A DNA stretch of 14,880 nt from CAHJXF01 sp038240015 (GTDB taxonomy: Bacteria > Pseudomonadota > Gammaproteobacteria > Burkholderiales > Burkholderiaceae_D). The stretch is taken from NCBI GenBank assembly GCA_038240015.1, contig JBBSEF010000070.1, positions 1 through 14,880 of the forward strand. The letters are read 5' to 3'. Shown piece after piece: positions 7,911 through 14,766 of this stretch (its first letter is position 1; the number at the start of each line of letters is the position of its first letter). The translations under genes and the position numbers were made by a program. Below the pieces are notes generated by a model, which saw only the letters and a list, made by a program, of their open reading frames with translations, was not told where the DNA came from and searched no databases.

Positions 7911-8537
7911 AGCGGTCTGTGCATCCCGGCCGATGCGCAGCAATTGCGGGAACTGACTTGGCGTTCGCGCCAGCGACCGCAGCACGGAGATCAAGTCGAA
8001 TCTTCCATCGGCGCGCATCGCGATCATGGCGGCCGGTGGAATGGTGCGAGCCAGTGGATCGGCGATTGCACGCAGCGCTGCGAATGGAAGCCCGTGCTCG
8101 GTCGCGATGCGCGCAGCGACGTGCGACTCCATGTCCACCGCGCTCGCACCAGTCGTCGCGTGAAGGCGCGCCTTGCTGGCTGGGTCGGCAACGATGGCAT
8201 CACTGCCCGCGAGCGCCGCGTTGATCGCAGCGGGCAATCGCTGCAGCAGCGCGCCGGTCCACTCGACATGCACCGGAAATTTTCCTTCGGGACCGACGAC
8301 CTCGCTGGCCACCACCAACGCGCCGGGGACCAAGGTCGGTATCAACGCACCGGCGACACCAAAGCTGATGATCGCGCGCGCGCCCGCGGCGACTTCACGT
8401 TCAATCGCGCGTGCCAAATCAATCGAGCGACCGCCGCCGGATAGCGAGCGAACGCCGTTGCCTCGCGCCATGCGAGCCTCGATCGCGAGACCGCAAACCG
8501 CAAGCACCGCGCAAGACGAATCGCGTGTCTGCTTCAC
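7824..8537 (-). CDS. hpnG: HpnG, hopanoid-associated nucleoside phosphorylase-like enzyme
   Basis: HpnG acts after HpnH, removing adenine from adenosylhopane to give ribosyl- or phosphoribosylhopane. The 237-residue protein belongs to the PNP/UDP phosphorylase fold. Visible markers are the N-terminal strand VLAVCGLAIEARMARG, the glycine-rich SLSGGG, ARAIISFGVAGALIP, and the nucleoside-binding segment VDMESHVAARIATEHGLPFAALRAIAD with its central Met-Glu. The GTG at 8537 was chosen because it overlaps the shc stop by four bases (GTGA), as at the other junctions of this operon. The frame stays open far upstream, but that extension only shadows shc. The C-terminus runs 87 bp into the convergent hpnH gene. 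The family core ends near RNLGRGR, so the last 25 or so residues are an extension of doubtful function. There is no separate ribosome binding site; expression probably relies on coupling to shc. Confidence 0.92.
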   Translation of the reverse strand: MKQTRDSSCAVLAVCGLAIEARMARGNGVRSLSGGGRSIDLARAIEREVAAGARAIISFGVAGALIPTLVPGALVVASEVVGPEGKFPVHVEWTGALLQRLPAAINAALAGSDAIVADPASKARLHATTGASAVDMESHVAARIATEHGLPFAALRAIADPLARTIPPAAMIAMRADGRFDLISVLRSLARTPSQFPQLLRIGRDAQTALRNLGRGRRLLGDRLGYADLDQLLLYVI

Positions 8538-10528
8538 AGACCGAAGCGCGGATTCGCGTTCGGTGATCGCGTCAGTTGGCGATAACGCGCGAGCGCCCAG
8601 AGGGGAAAAAATTTCGGGTAACCGTGATAGCGAAGATAGAAGACTCGCGGAAAACCGGTCGCAGTGAAATGGGGCTCCGCCCAGAAGCCGTCGGCTTGCT
8701 GCGTGTCGATCAGATACGCTACGCCGCGCTCGACAGCAGAGTTGGCGACCTCGTCGGCAGCCATCAGCCCGAGAATCGCCCACGCAGTTTGTGAAGCAGT
8801 GCTGCACGCGGACTGGTGGCTGCCCGCATTCAACTCGTAGCTGCTGCACTCTTCGCCCCAGCCGCCGTCGCGATTCTGAATCGATAGAAGCCAATCGACC
8901 GCGCGTCTTGTCTCCGGCGCTGTCGAGTTGACGTGGGCGGCCCTGAACGCGCACAACACCGACCATGTGCCATAGATGTAGTTGATTCCCCAGCGGCCAT
9001 ACCAACTACCGTCTTCGCGTTGTTGGCCCCGCAGGAAACGCAGCCCCCGTTCGAGCGCCATTCGGTCGGCCGGCCTGCCCAGTTGAGCGAGCATGCCGAC
9101 ACATCGCGCAGTCACATCAGCGGTGGGGGGATCGAGCAAGGCGCCGTGATCGGCGAACGGAATGTTGTTCAGATATTCGCGCGTGTTGTCGGCGTCGAAC
9201 GCGCCCCACCCGCCGTTGCGACTTTGCAGCCCGAGCACCCATTCGCTGCCGCGCTCGATGGCTTCGTCAAACGCATCGCTAGTGTCTTCTGGCCGCTCTG
9301 CGAAACGATGCATCGCAAGCACCACTGCGGCGGTGTCATCGAGATCCGGATAGTGTGGATTTTCATATTGGAATGCCCATCCGCCGGGTCGCACTTCCGG
9401 CCGATGAAATGCCCAATCGCCACGAACATCGAGCACCTGACGCGAGCGTAACCATTGAAGCCCGCGGTACGCGCTATCGATCGCGCGATCGTCTCCCACC
9501 TCGAGGAAGGTGTGGGCCACCAGCGCGGTATCCCAGACCGGCGAAACGCAAGGCTGGCAATAGGCCTCTTGGTCGTCGACGATCAACAGCCGATCGATCG
9601 CGTTGCGCGCTGTGACGAAGTCGGGATGATCGCGCGGATAACCCAGCGCATCGAACATCATGACGGTGTTCGCCATCGCCGGAAAAATCGCACCCAGACC
9701 TGAGTCTCCATTCAGGCGTTCGCGCACGAATGCGATGGCCTTGTCGATCGCGCGACGTCGCAACGCTCGAGGGATGGCTGGTTCCGCGATTCGCAGCATC
9801 GCGTCAATCGTCGCGAACATGCCGAACCAGAATTGCGATTGATGCACAGCGCGGCTCGGTCGACCAACATCGCGAGGCGCGCTCACGAACAGTTCGTCGA
9901 TACGAATCTGCCGAGGATTGCGCGCGACCGGCTTCAGCGCTTGCAATACCAGCAGCGGCACAAGCACCGTGCGGCCCCAATACGAAATGCGCGACAGGTG
10001 GATGGGAAAGCGACGCGGGAGATACATCAGTTCCACTGGCGTGACCGGCACCGCGGCCCACGACACGGCTCCGAAGAGCGCGAGCAGAATCCGCGTGAAG
10101 ACGTTGACGTTCTCCGCGCCGCCGTGAGAGAGGATCGCCTCTCGCGCCTCGCGCATATGCGGCGCCGAGGGAGAGTCACCGATCGCCTTCAGCGCAAAGT
10201 AAGCCTTGACGCTGGCGCTCATGTTGAACTCGCCGCCGTGATGGAGGGGCCAACCGCCGCCCGGCAGCCGAACGCGTCGCAGATACACCGCGATCCTGCG
10301 TTCCAACGCGGGCTCAGGCTCGCCCAGATAGTGCGTCAGCAAAACATATTCGGCAGGAATCGTCGCGTCGGCCTCGAGTTCGAACACCCAGTGCCCGTCG
10401 GCCTGTTGCTGCGCGAGCAGGGCATCGGTGGCGCGCGAGACGCATGCGTCGATGTCCGCGCGGCGAGCGTGGACGCAATCCTCGGCATCGGGAATGATAT
10501 CGACACATGATTGCAGGGCACAGTTCAC
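8534..10528 (-). CDS. shc: Squalene-hopene cyclase (HpnF)
   Basis: This 664-residue triterpene cyclase folds squalene into hopene and diplopterol at the inner membrane. The catalytic acid motif D395-L-D397-D398 followed by T-A (the DXDDTA signature) is intact, encoded at 9335-9346. Several QW repeats are visible, including QQQADGHWVFE, LPGGGWPLHHGG, QSRNGGWGAFD, QREDGSWYGRWG, QNRDGGWGEE and QQADGFWAEP. The C-terminal YLRYHGYPKFFPLWALARY is typical of the family. Length is normal. The GTG at 10528 overlaps the hpnB stop by four bases and begins just before the family's N-terminal homology (about residue 20). An upstream ATG in the same open frame at 10822 is rejected because it would overlap hpnB by nearly 300 bp without similarity. 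The gene lies third in hpnA-hpnB-shc-hpnG. Confidence 0.96.
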   Translation of the reverse strand: MNCALQSCVDIIPDAEDCVHARRADIDACVSRATDALLAQQQADGHWVFELEADATIPAEYVLLTHYLGEPEPALERRIAVYLRRVRLPGGGWPLHHGGEFNMSASVKAYFALKAIGDSPSAPHMREAREAILSHGGAENVNVFTRILLALFGAVSWAAVPVTPVELMYLPRRFPIHLSRISYWGRTVLVPLLVLQALKPVARNPRQIRIDELFVSAPRDVGRPSRAVHQSQFWFGMFATIDAMLRIAEPAIPRALRRRAIDKAIAFVRERLNGDSGLGAIFPAMANTVMMFDALGYPRDHPDFVTARNAIDRLLIVDDQEAYCQPCVSPVWDTALVAHTFLEVGDDRAIDSAYRGLQWLRSRQVLDVRGDWAFHRPEVRPGGWAFQYENPHYPDLDDTAAVVLAMHRFAERPEDTSDAFDEAIERGSEWVLGLQSRNGGWGAFDADNTREYLNNIPFADHGALLDPPTADVTARCVGMLAQLGRPADRMALERGLRFLRGQQREDGSWYGRWGINYIYGTWSVLCAFRAAHVNSTAPETRRAVDWLLSIQNRDGGWGEECSSYELNAGSHQSACSTASQTAWAILGLMAADEVANSAVERGVAYLIDTQQADGFWAEPHFTATGFPRVFYLRYHGYPKFFPLWALARYRQLTRSPNANPRFGL

Positions 10529-11739
10529 GACTTCTCCGCCACAGGATCGTGAACGCGGCCTTTCCACAGCCCGCCGCGACCGCGCAGATGCTGAACCGCC
10601 GACTCCAACGTGAACGCGAGATACGCGGTCGCGATCGCCGGCAACGCGACGCCCCACCACACGGGAACTCGATAGCGCTTCAACATCCGCGCAAACAGCG
10701 CTGCCATCAGTCCCCAAGTCGCGAGCGCGAGAGCTTGCGTCAATCCATGACTCGTGAAGGTCAGCAGCACAGGGGAGAGAAAGACCACGCACATCGCAAG
10801 CGCAACCAGCCCAAGTCGCCACGGCGAGAAACGAAGCTGCGCATAGGCGGAGCGCACGACCATCTGCCGGATGTCATTGAGCGATGGATAGTCACGCAGA
10901 CTCTGCACGCGCTCGCCGAGCGCAAGCTGTATCGGCCCATGACGCTTGAGGCGGCGCGCCAACGCGCAGTCGTCGATGAGTTCAGCGCGGATCGAAGCGA
11001 TCCCTCCGGCCTCGCGCAGGGTTTGTCGGTGAACCAGCATGCAACCTCCCGCAGCCGCGGCGGTTCGGCGTTGCGATTGATTGACCCACGCGAAGGGATA
11101 GAGCATCTGGAAAAAAAAGACGAAGGCGGGGATGAACATTCGTTCCGAAAAACTTTCGCATCTGAGCTTGACCATCAGCGACGAAAGGACCAGTCGGTTT
11201 TCGAGCGCCGAGAGTACCAGCGCGGCCACCGCATCGCGCGCATAGCGGATGTCGGCATCGGTCAACAGCAGAAATTCCGGCGCGTCGCGCACGGTATCAC
11301 CATGAGCGACCCCCTGCGCGATCGCCCATAGCTTGCCGGTCCAACCCGAGGGCAAAGGCGGCGAGGCAAGTACCGTGAGGCGTTCGCTCGCACACACGTC
11401 GCTGGCGGCGCGCATCGCCACGGTCGCCGTTGCGTCCTCACTGTGATCATCAACGACCAGGATCGAGATGATCCCGTCGTAACGTTGTGCCAGCAGAGAC
11501 CCGACGGTGATGCCGACCAACTCGGCTTCGTTGCGCGCGGGGATGATCGCCACCACTCGCGGCCACGATCGCTTCGCGTGTGTCTGACCCGGCGACTCAT
11601 GCGGCGATTCATTCTTTACATCGAGCAACGCATCGTGCATGGTCTCGTCGTCCTGCAGCGCGCGCCAGAAACCGCCGCGGCCGATCGCAAGATAGATCCA
11701 TGCGGCGCACGCGAGCGCAGCGACTGTGAGTTCCGTCAT
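10525..11739 (-). CDS. hpnB: HpnB, hopanoid-associated family 2 glycosyltransferase
   Basis: The protein has 404 residues. A membrane helix at residues 4-20 leads into a GT2 catalytic domain that starts with PRVVAIIPARNEAELV (60-75). Nucleotide-sugar motifs follow: VVDDHSED (95-102), LLTDADIRY (158-166, with the DAD metal-binding triad at 161-163) and ELIDDCALARRLKRHG (253-268). Further membrane helices lie at about 203-220, 310-330, 335-352 and 360-378, so the enzyme is membrane anchored. HpnB proteins are present in most hopanoid loci; the sugar and acceptor are not established. The ATG at 11739 overlaps the hpnA stop (ATGA). A start nine codons upstream at 11766 is possible but breaks this pattern. 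The C-terminus ends at the GTGA overlap with shc. Confidence 0.93.
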   Translation of the reverse strand: MTELTVAALACAAWIYLAIGRGGFWRALQDDETMHDALLDVKNESPHESPGQTHAKRSWPRVVAIIPARNEAELVGITVGSLLAQRYDGIISILVVDDHSEDATATVAMRAASDVCASERLTVLASPPLPSGWTGKLWAIAQGVAHGDTVRDAPEFLLLTDADIRYARDAVAALVLSALENRLVLSSLMVKLRCESFSERMFIPAFVFFFQMLYPFAWVNQSQRRTAAAAGGCMLVHRQTLREAGGIASIRAELIDDCALARRLKRHGPIQLALGERVQSLRDYPSLNDIRQMVVRSAYAQLRFSPWRLGLVALAMCVVFLSPVLLTFTSHGLTQALALATWGLMAALFARMLKRYRVPVWWGVALPAIATAYLAFTLESAVQHLRGRGGLWKGRVHDPVAEKS

Positions 11740-12737
11740 CGGAGATAACCCGCGCCGCGAAACCACTCGATCGCATCGCGCAATCCGTCTTGGTACGGGC
11801 GCACGCGATAGCCCAACTCGTGCTCGGCCTTGGCCGCGGTGAAGTACATGTGATGTGCCGCCATGCGCAATCCATCGACCGTGATGAACGGCTCGCGACG
11901 AGAATATTTTGCGAATGCCTCAGCAGCGATCGCCAGCGGAAATAACATCCGTCGCGACAGTCGAATTCTCGGCGGCCGTCGATTCACCAACTTCGCGATG
12001 TCGGCCAGCATGTCGGCAAGCGCAACGTTCTGACCGCCGAGGATATAGCGCTCGCCGATGCGTCCTCGTTGCAATGCTGCGAGATGGCCTGCGGCCACGT
12101 CGTCGACATGCACGAGATTGAGACCCGTATCGACGAACGCTGGCATGCGGCCGCATGCGGCCTCGACGATGATGCGGCCGGTCGGTGTGGGTCGGACGTC
12201 GCGCGGGCCGATCGGGGTCGAAGGATTCACGATCACCGCGGGCAGCGCGTCGTGCGCGATCATGTCGAGCACGACGCGCTCTGCAGCGACCTTGCTGCGC
12301 TTGTATGCGCCGATCGCGGCATCCTCGGCCAGAGGCATGCTTTCGTCGGCCGGACCTCCGTCGGGCCGCAGCGCGAGAGTCGCTACACTGCTTGTATAGA
12401 CAATGCGTTGGACACCCGCGCGCTGCGCTTCCTCCATCAAGCTTCGCGTGCCGTGCACATTGGTGCGCATCATCTCTTGCGGGTCGGGTACCCACAGTCG
12501 GTAGTCGGCTGCGACGTGGAAGACAAAGCGGGTGCCGGCCACGACGCGCGCGACCGCTTCGCGGTCCCGCAGATCGCCTTCCACAATTTCAAGGTCGAGG
12601 CCGGCGAGGTTAGCCGCGGTGCTTGCGTCGCGCACCATCGCTCGTACTCGGTGTCCCGCGGCGAGCGCTTGTCTTGCGACAGCCGAGCCGAGAAAACCGC
12701 CGGCGCCGGTGACGAGCACTAGCATCGCCGAAGTCAT
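11736..12737 (-). CDS. hpnA: HpnA, hopanoid-associated NAD-dependent epimerase/dehydratase
   Basis: This is a 333-residue extended short-chain dehydrogenase (SDR) protein. The Rossmann motif VTGAGGFLG gives G11-x-x-G14-x-x-G17, followed by EGDLRD (residues 53-58). The catalytic pieces are TSS (115-117) and Y145-KRS-K149, the YxxxK pair. PSTPIGPRDVRPTPTGRII and LNLVHVDDVAAGHL are typical HpnA segments. HpnA is conserved in hopanoid operons as a sugar-nucleotide epimerase/dehydratase-like protein, but its substrate is not firmly known. The ATG at 12737 was chosen; ATG 12725 (starting directly at MLVLVTGAGG) is nearly as likely. The frame stays open upstream to 13043, but that part only shadows vapC. 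It is the first hopanoid gene of the operon. Only 41 bp separate it from the vapC stop, and no promoter was recognised in that gap. Confidence 0.93.
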   Translation of the reverse strand: MTSAMLVLVTGAGGFLGSAVARQALAAGHRVRAMVRDASTAANLAGLDLEIVEGDLRDREAVARVVAGTRFVFHVAADYRLWVPDPQEMMRTNVHGTRSLMEEAQRAGVQRIVYTSSVATLALRPDGGPADESMPLAEDAAIGAYKRSKVAAERVVLDMIAHDALPAVIVNPSTPIGPRDVRPTPTGRIIVEAACGRMPAFVDTGLNLVHVDDVAAGHLAALQRGRIGERYILGGQNVALADMLADIAKLVNRRPPRIRLSRRMLFPLAIAAEAFAKYSRREPFITVDGLRMAAHHMYFTAAKAEHELGYRVRPYQDGLRDAIEWFRGAGYLR

Positions 12738-12778
12738 GCAGTCATCTTTGCCAGCCGTGTGCGGGATGAGGCCGGGCG

Positions 12779-13186
12779 TCAGCCGAGCAACTCGACTGGC
12801 GACACAAGCGTCAAGCCCTGCGCGCGCTTCGCAAGACGTCGATCGAATGTCGCGAACGCTGCGGCATGCGCACTGCGAGCCATGTGCAGAGCATCGGCAA
12901 AATCGAGCCCCGCATCGAATGCATCCAACGCCGTCAGCACAGCGCCGCGATCTTCTAGTGTGATGTGCTCGATCCCAGCCAAGGCGCGCAATACGCGCGC
13001 GATGTCTCGCCGCGTCAGAGAGTAGAAACCGCGCATGACCCACTCGAATTCCAGCATCACGGTCACGGACACGAAGGATCGTTCGGAAATTGCGGTGATC
13101 GCGGCAGGACGTTGCCTGACCGCCTGTACATCGTCGGGGTCGTCAATAAAGAAACGGGCCAATACGTTGGTGTCCAGAGCCTTCAT
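12779..13186 (-). CDS. vapC: VapC-family PIN-domain ribonuclease toxin
   Basis: The protein has 135 residues, normal for a VapC toxin. The four acidic PIN-domain positions are present: D5 (MKALDTNVLARFF), E46 (VTVMLEFEWVMRG), D98 (DFADALHMA) and D115 (FATFDRRLAK). They coordinate metal for RNA cleavage; VapC toxins typically cut tRNA or rRNA when not bound by antitoxin. The start codon overlaps the vapB stop by four bases (ATGA), the standard arrangement for this toxin-antitoxin type, so the two are translationally coupled. It sits 41 bp upstream of hpnA on the same strand. The RNA target cannot be told from the sequence. Confidence 0.92.
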   Translation of the reverse strand: MKALDTNVLARFFIDDPDDVQAVRQRPAAITAISERSFVSVTVMLEFEWVMRGFYSLTRRDIARVLRALAGIEHITLEDRGAVLTALDAFDAGLDFADALHMARSAHAAAFATFDRRLAKRAQGLTLVSPVELLG

Positions 13187-13446
13187 GACTTCTGTGGCCG
13201 GACACGAGCCAGTAGCGACGCCGGGTCGAAGTCATGCAAGCGACGCGGCACGCCGCGGGCAGGCGCTTGAACCATGCCCGCCAATTCCGTCAGATCGGCC
13301 TGCAGCACAGATCGAAGCACACGCAGTTTCAGGCCGTCAGTCTCTTCGAGCACTTCGAGTCTGGCGCCAACCCCCAAGCCCAATCTGCGCCGTATCGCCG
13401 CGGGCAGAACGATTTGACCTTTCGAGGAGACGAGCAACGTTGCCAT
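13183..13446 (-). CDS. vapB: VapB antitoxin, AbrB/SpoVT-type DNA-binding protein
   Basis: This 87-residue protein starts with an AbrB/MazE swapped-hairpin DNA-binding domain (VSSKGQIVLPAAIRRRLGLGVGARLEV, about residues 6-32). A C-terminal tail, with PRRLHDFDPASLLARV, probably binds and inhibits VapC. As an antitoxin it should also repress its own promoter together with VapC. The predicted promoter and inverted repeat directly upstream fit that role. The start is the ATG at 13446, about 22 bases after the predicted transcription start; only a weak GGA-type ribosome site is present. vapC follows with a 4-bp overlap. Confidence 0.92.
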   Translation of the reverse strand: MATLLVSSKGQIVLPAAIRRRLGLGVGARLEVLEETDGLKLRVLRSVLQADLTELAGMVQAPARGVPRRLHDFDPASLLARVRPQKS

Positions 13447-13454
13447 CCGGTTTG

Positions 13455-13475
13455 TTCCATTCCATGTGAATGGAA
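13455..13475. promoter_or_regulatory. Inverted repeat at the vapBC transcription start, probable operator
   Basis: TTCCATTC and GAATGGAA form perfect 8-bp arms around a 5-base centre. The repeat abuts the -10 box and covers the predicted start of transcription. This is the expected position and shape of an autoregulatory VapB/VapBC binding site. Confidence 0.65.
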
Positions 13476-13503
13476 ATATAGCTCAGCTTACATAGTAAGT
13501 CAA
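13475..13503 (-). promoter_or_regulatory. Strong predicted sigma-70 promoter for vapBC
   Basis: On the minus strand the -35 box is TTGACT (five of six consensus bases, 13498-13503) and the -10 box is TATATT (five of six, 13475-13480). The spacer is the optimal 17 bases. Transcription would start near 13468, just upstream of vapB. The spacer contains the small inverted repeat CTTAC-ATA-GTAAG (13487-13499), a second possible operator half. It is the best promoter-like sequence seen in the window and the nearest recognised promoter upstream of the hopanoid operon. Confidence 0.7.
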
Positions 13504-13537
13504 ACGGTTCGTCAGTCGCCGAAGTAATCTATAGCCT

Positions 13538-13553
13538 CGATAGTTGACTATCG
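13538..13553. promoter_or_regulatory. 16-bp perfect palindrome in the vapB / DJ-1 divergent region
   Basis: CGATAGT and ACTATCG form 7-bp arms around TG. It lies between the vapBC promoter and the DJ-1-family gene, two bases before the left direct repeat. There is no T-run, so a terminator is unlikely. A regulator binding site or a recombination-related site are both possible. Its sequence differs from the vapBC operator. Confidence 0.4.
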
Positions 13554-13555
13554 TT

Positions 13556-13577
13556 GGCGACCTCACTCCCACTCGAT
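13556..13577. repeat. Left copy of an imperfect 21/22-bp direct repeat flanking the DJ-1-family gene
   Basis: The copy begins GGCGACCTCACTCCCACTCG. It aligns with the copy at 14405-14425 with three mismatches and one gap. On the minus strand it contains ATCGAGTGGGAGTGA, which spells I-E-W-E-stop, the usual 3' end of guaA and a known integration target for genomic islands. No guaA gene is present here. Confidence 0.5.
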
Positions 13578-13642
13578 TGGCTGCCTGAATGCAAACCACT
13601 GATTTCCCTTGTCAGAATATTTTTCGACTTCTGGATACTGCA

Positions 13643-14404
13643 ATGATCGACCGTAGAACATTCGCTGGCCTGCTCTTGGCCGCCCCGATTGCCGGCGTCG
13701 GCTGTTCCCCTGCCCCGAAGGCGCAATCCGCTGGCATCAAAGGCAGCTTTTCCTATCTGCCGGGAATCACCAGTACGGCACGGCTGATCGCGCCGGTCGG
13801 CCGACAGATCAAGGTCGCCTTCGCCATCAATCCGGGGGTCCAGGTCATCGATGTGGCGGGACCTTGGGAGACCTTCCAAGACACCTACCCGACGCCGGAC
13901 GCGCAAGAGTCTGCCTTTACGATGTTCACGGTCTCCGAGAGGGTTCAGCCCGTTCGGGCGTCGGGCGGTCTGATGATTGTTCCGGACTTCTCCCTCGCCG
14001 ACGCGCCGCAGCCGGACGTGATCGTGGTGCCGCATTTCGAACAGCCGAGCCCCGCGTCGCACGTGACATCGGGAATCCACGCATGGATCCGGCACGCTCA
14101 CGAACAGGCCGCGCTGACGATGTCCGTCTGCACGGGCGCGTTTCAGCTCGCCAAGACGGGCTTACTCGACGGCATTCCGGTGACCACGAACAAGCTGGCG
14201 TCCGATAATTTCGCCCGGTCTTTTCCCGAGATCGACCTCAAGCGCGGCCCGCGCTTTGTCGAGGTTGGCCGCATAGCCACGTCGGGGGGACTCAGCGCCG
14301 GGATCGATCTCGCGCTGCGCGTCGTCTCCCGCTATTTCGATGAGGGCGTGGCGGAGCAAACCGCGACCACAATGGAATACCTCGGGACAGGTTGGCGCGT
14401 CTGA
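13643..14404 (+). CDS. DJ-1/PfpI-family protein with export signal
   Basis: The protein has 253 residues from the ATG at 13643. It begins with a twin-arginine-like signal (DRRTFAG, then LLLAAPIAGVGC). Cys21 lies where a lipobox cysteine would be, but the preceding residues (GVG) are not canonical. The mature domain starts with IKVAFAINPGVQVIDVAGPWETFQD, whose Glu near WETF matches the DJ-1/PfpI acidic residue. The nucleophile elbow is MSVCTGAFQLAKTGLLDG, with the reactive cysteine. A later ATSGGLSAGIDLALRVVSRY matches the ligand domain of AraC-like and isonitrile-hydratase-like members; no DNA-binding domain is attached. The ATG at 13589 would add 18 residues ahead of the signal, so 13643 is preferred. 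The substrate is unknown. It is bracketed by a direct repeat, which suggests acquisition as a unit. Confidence 0.85.
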   Translation: MIDRRTFAGLLLAAPIAGVGCSPAPKAQSAGIKGSFSYLPGITSTARLIAPVGRQIKVAFAINPGVQVIDVAGPWETFQDTYPTPDAQESAFTMFTVSERVQPVRASGGLMIVPDFSLADAPQPDVIVVPHFEQPSPASHVTSGIHAWIRHAHEQAALTMSVCTGAFQLAKTGLLDGIPVTTNKLASDNFARSFPEIDLKRGPRFVEVGRIATSGGLSAGIDLALRVVSRYFDEGVAEQTATTMEYLGTGWRV

Positions 14405-14425
14405 GGCGTCCTACTCCCATTCCAT
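14405..14425. repeat. Right copy of the imperfect direct repeat flanking the DJ-1-family gene
   Basis: It begins GGCGTCCTACTCCCATTCC, directly after the DJ-1-family stop codon. It is in the same orientation as the left copy about 850 bp away. On the minus strand it reads ATG-GAA-TGG-GAG-TAG (M-E-W-E-stop), so both copies carry the EWE-stop core. The similarity continues past the stop codon, which argues for a shared DNA site rather than chance codon agreement. Confidence 0.5.
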
Positions 14426-14590
14426 CATCAACAAGGTCACTGAACCCTCATATTTATAGGACTCGGATTCGACCAACATGCGGCTTTACCGTCGCTTTCA
14501 CCGTCAGGAACCGCAGCCCTCTTGCTGACGCGGGAGATGGAGTGATTCGTGAGGCAAAGAGGTCGACATCAACATCAATCAGGTACAAGA
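14426..14590. other. Intergenic DNA of unclear content
   Basis: This stretch follows the right direct repeat. It is less GC-rich near 14450-14470 (a TATTTATA run). A GTG at 14542 with GGGAG upstream opens a plus-strand frame, but its first part shows no recognisable protein. It may hold further decayed pieces of the regulator fragment that follows, or nothing coding. Confidence 0.4.
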
Positions 14591-14745
14591 ATGGCGATTT
14601 TGATGCATGCCGTGGATACGGTGACTTCGTTTGCGGACGCCTGTGGGCGGCGGCGCAGCAAGTGTCGCTGGTCGTCACGAGTCAGGACCCATTGGAGACT
14701 TCGGCCGAACAGGTCTATCGGCTCAATCCCCTGGCTTCAAGGTTG
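14591..14745 (+). pseudogene. Frameshifted fragment of an AAA-ATPase-type transcriptional regulator
   Basis: Two plus-strand frames together read like one short piece of a large regulator of the winged-helix/NB-ARC ATPase class. The first (14591-14641) gives HAVDTVTSFADA. The second, from 14641, gives LWAAAQQVSLVVTSQDPL and then ETSAEQVYRLNPLAS. The join needs a single base restored at about 14641. In intact relatives this region reads like DNCEHVVD..A..L....P.VRLLVTSREPL....E.VYRL.PL, the sensor part of the ATPase. The Walker A and B segments, the DNA-binding domain and the C-terminal repeats are all missing, so it is a remnant. Beyond 14745 the match ends abruptly and a minus-strand gene end begins. 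The family assignment is from memory of motifs, so moderately sure. Confidence 0.6.
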
Positions 14746-14766
14746 CCCGCTGCATTCATCAATCGG

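Noticed and set aside
7824..9005. Longer frame for hpnG beginning inside shc
   Set aside because: The upstream 156 codons are antisense-free shadow of shc with no phosphorylase features; the family homology starts just after the GTG at 8537.
8534..10822. Longer frame for shc starting at an ATG at 10822
   Set aside because: The first 98 codons only shadow hpnB, show no cyclase similarity and would overlap it by nearly 300 bp; the GTG at 10528 fits the operon's 4-bp overlap pattern.
11736..13043. 435-codon frame for hpnA
   Set aside because: The first hundred codons overlap vapC in another frame and look unlike protein; the Rossmann motif starts right after 12737.
13563..13661. Minus-strand small frame of 32 codons ending in EWE-stop
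   Set aside because: It is antisense to the start of the DJ-1-family gene, has no ribosome site and no recognised homologue; its end is better explained by the direct repeat.
14411..14479. Minus-strand small frame of 22 codons ending in EWE-stop
   Set aside because: Too short, no ribosome site; noted only because its stop lies in the right direct-repeat copy.
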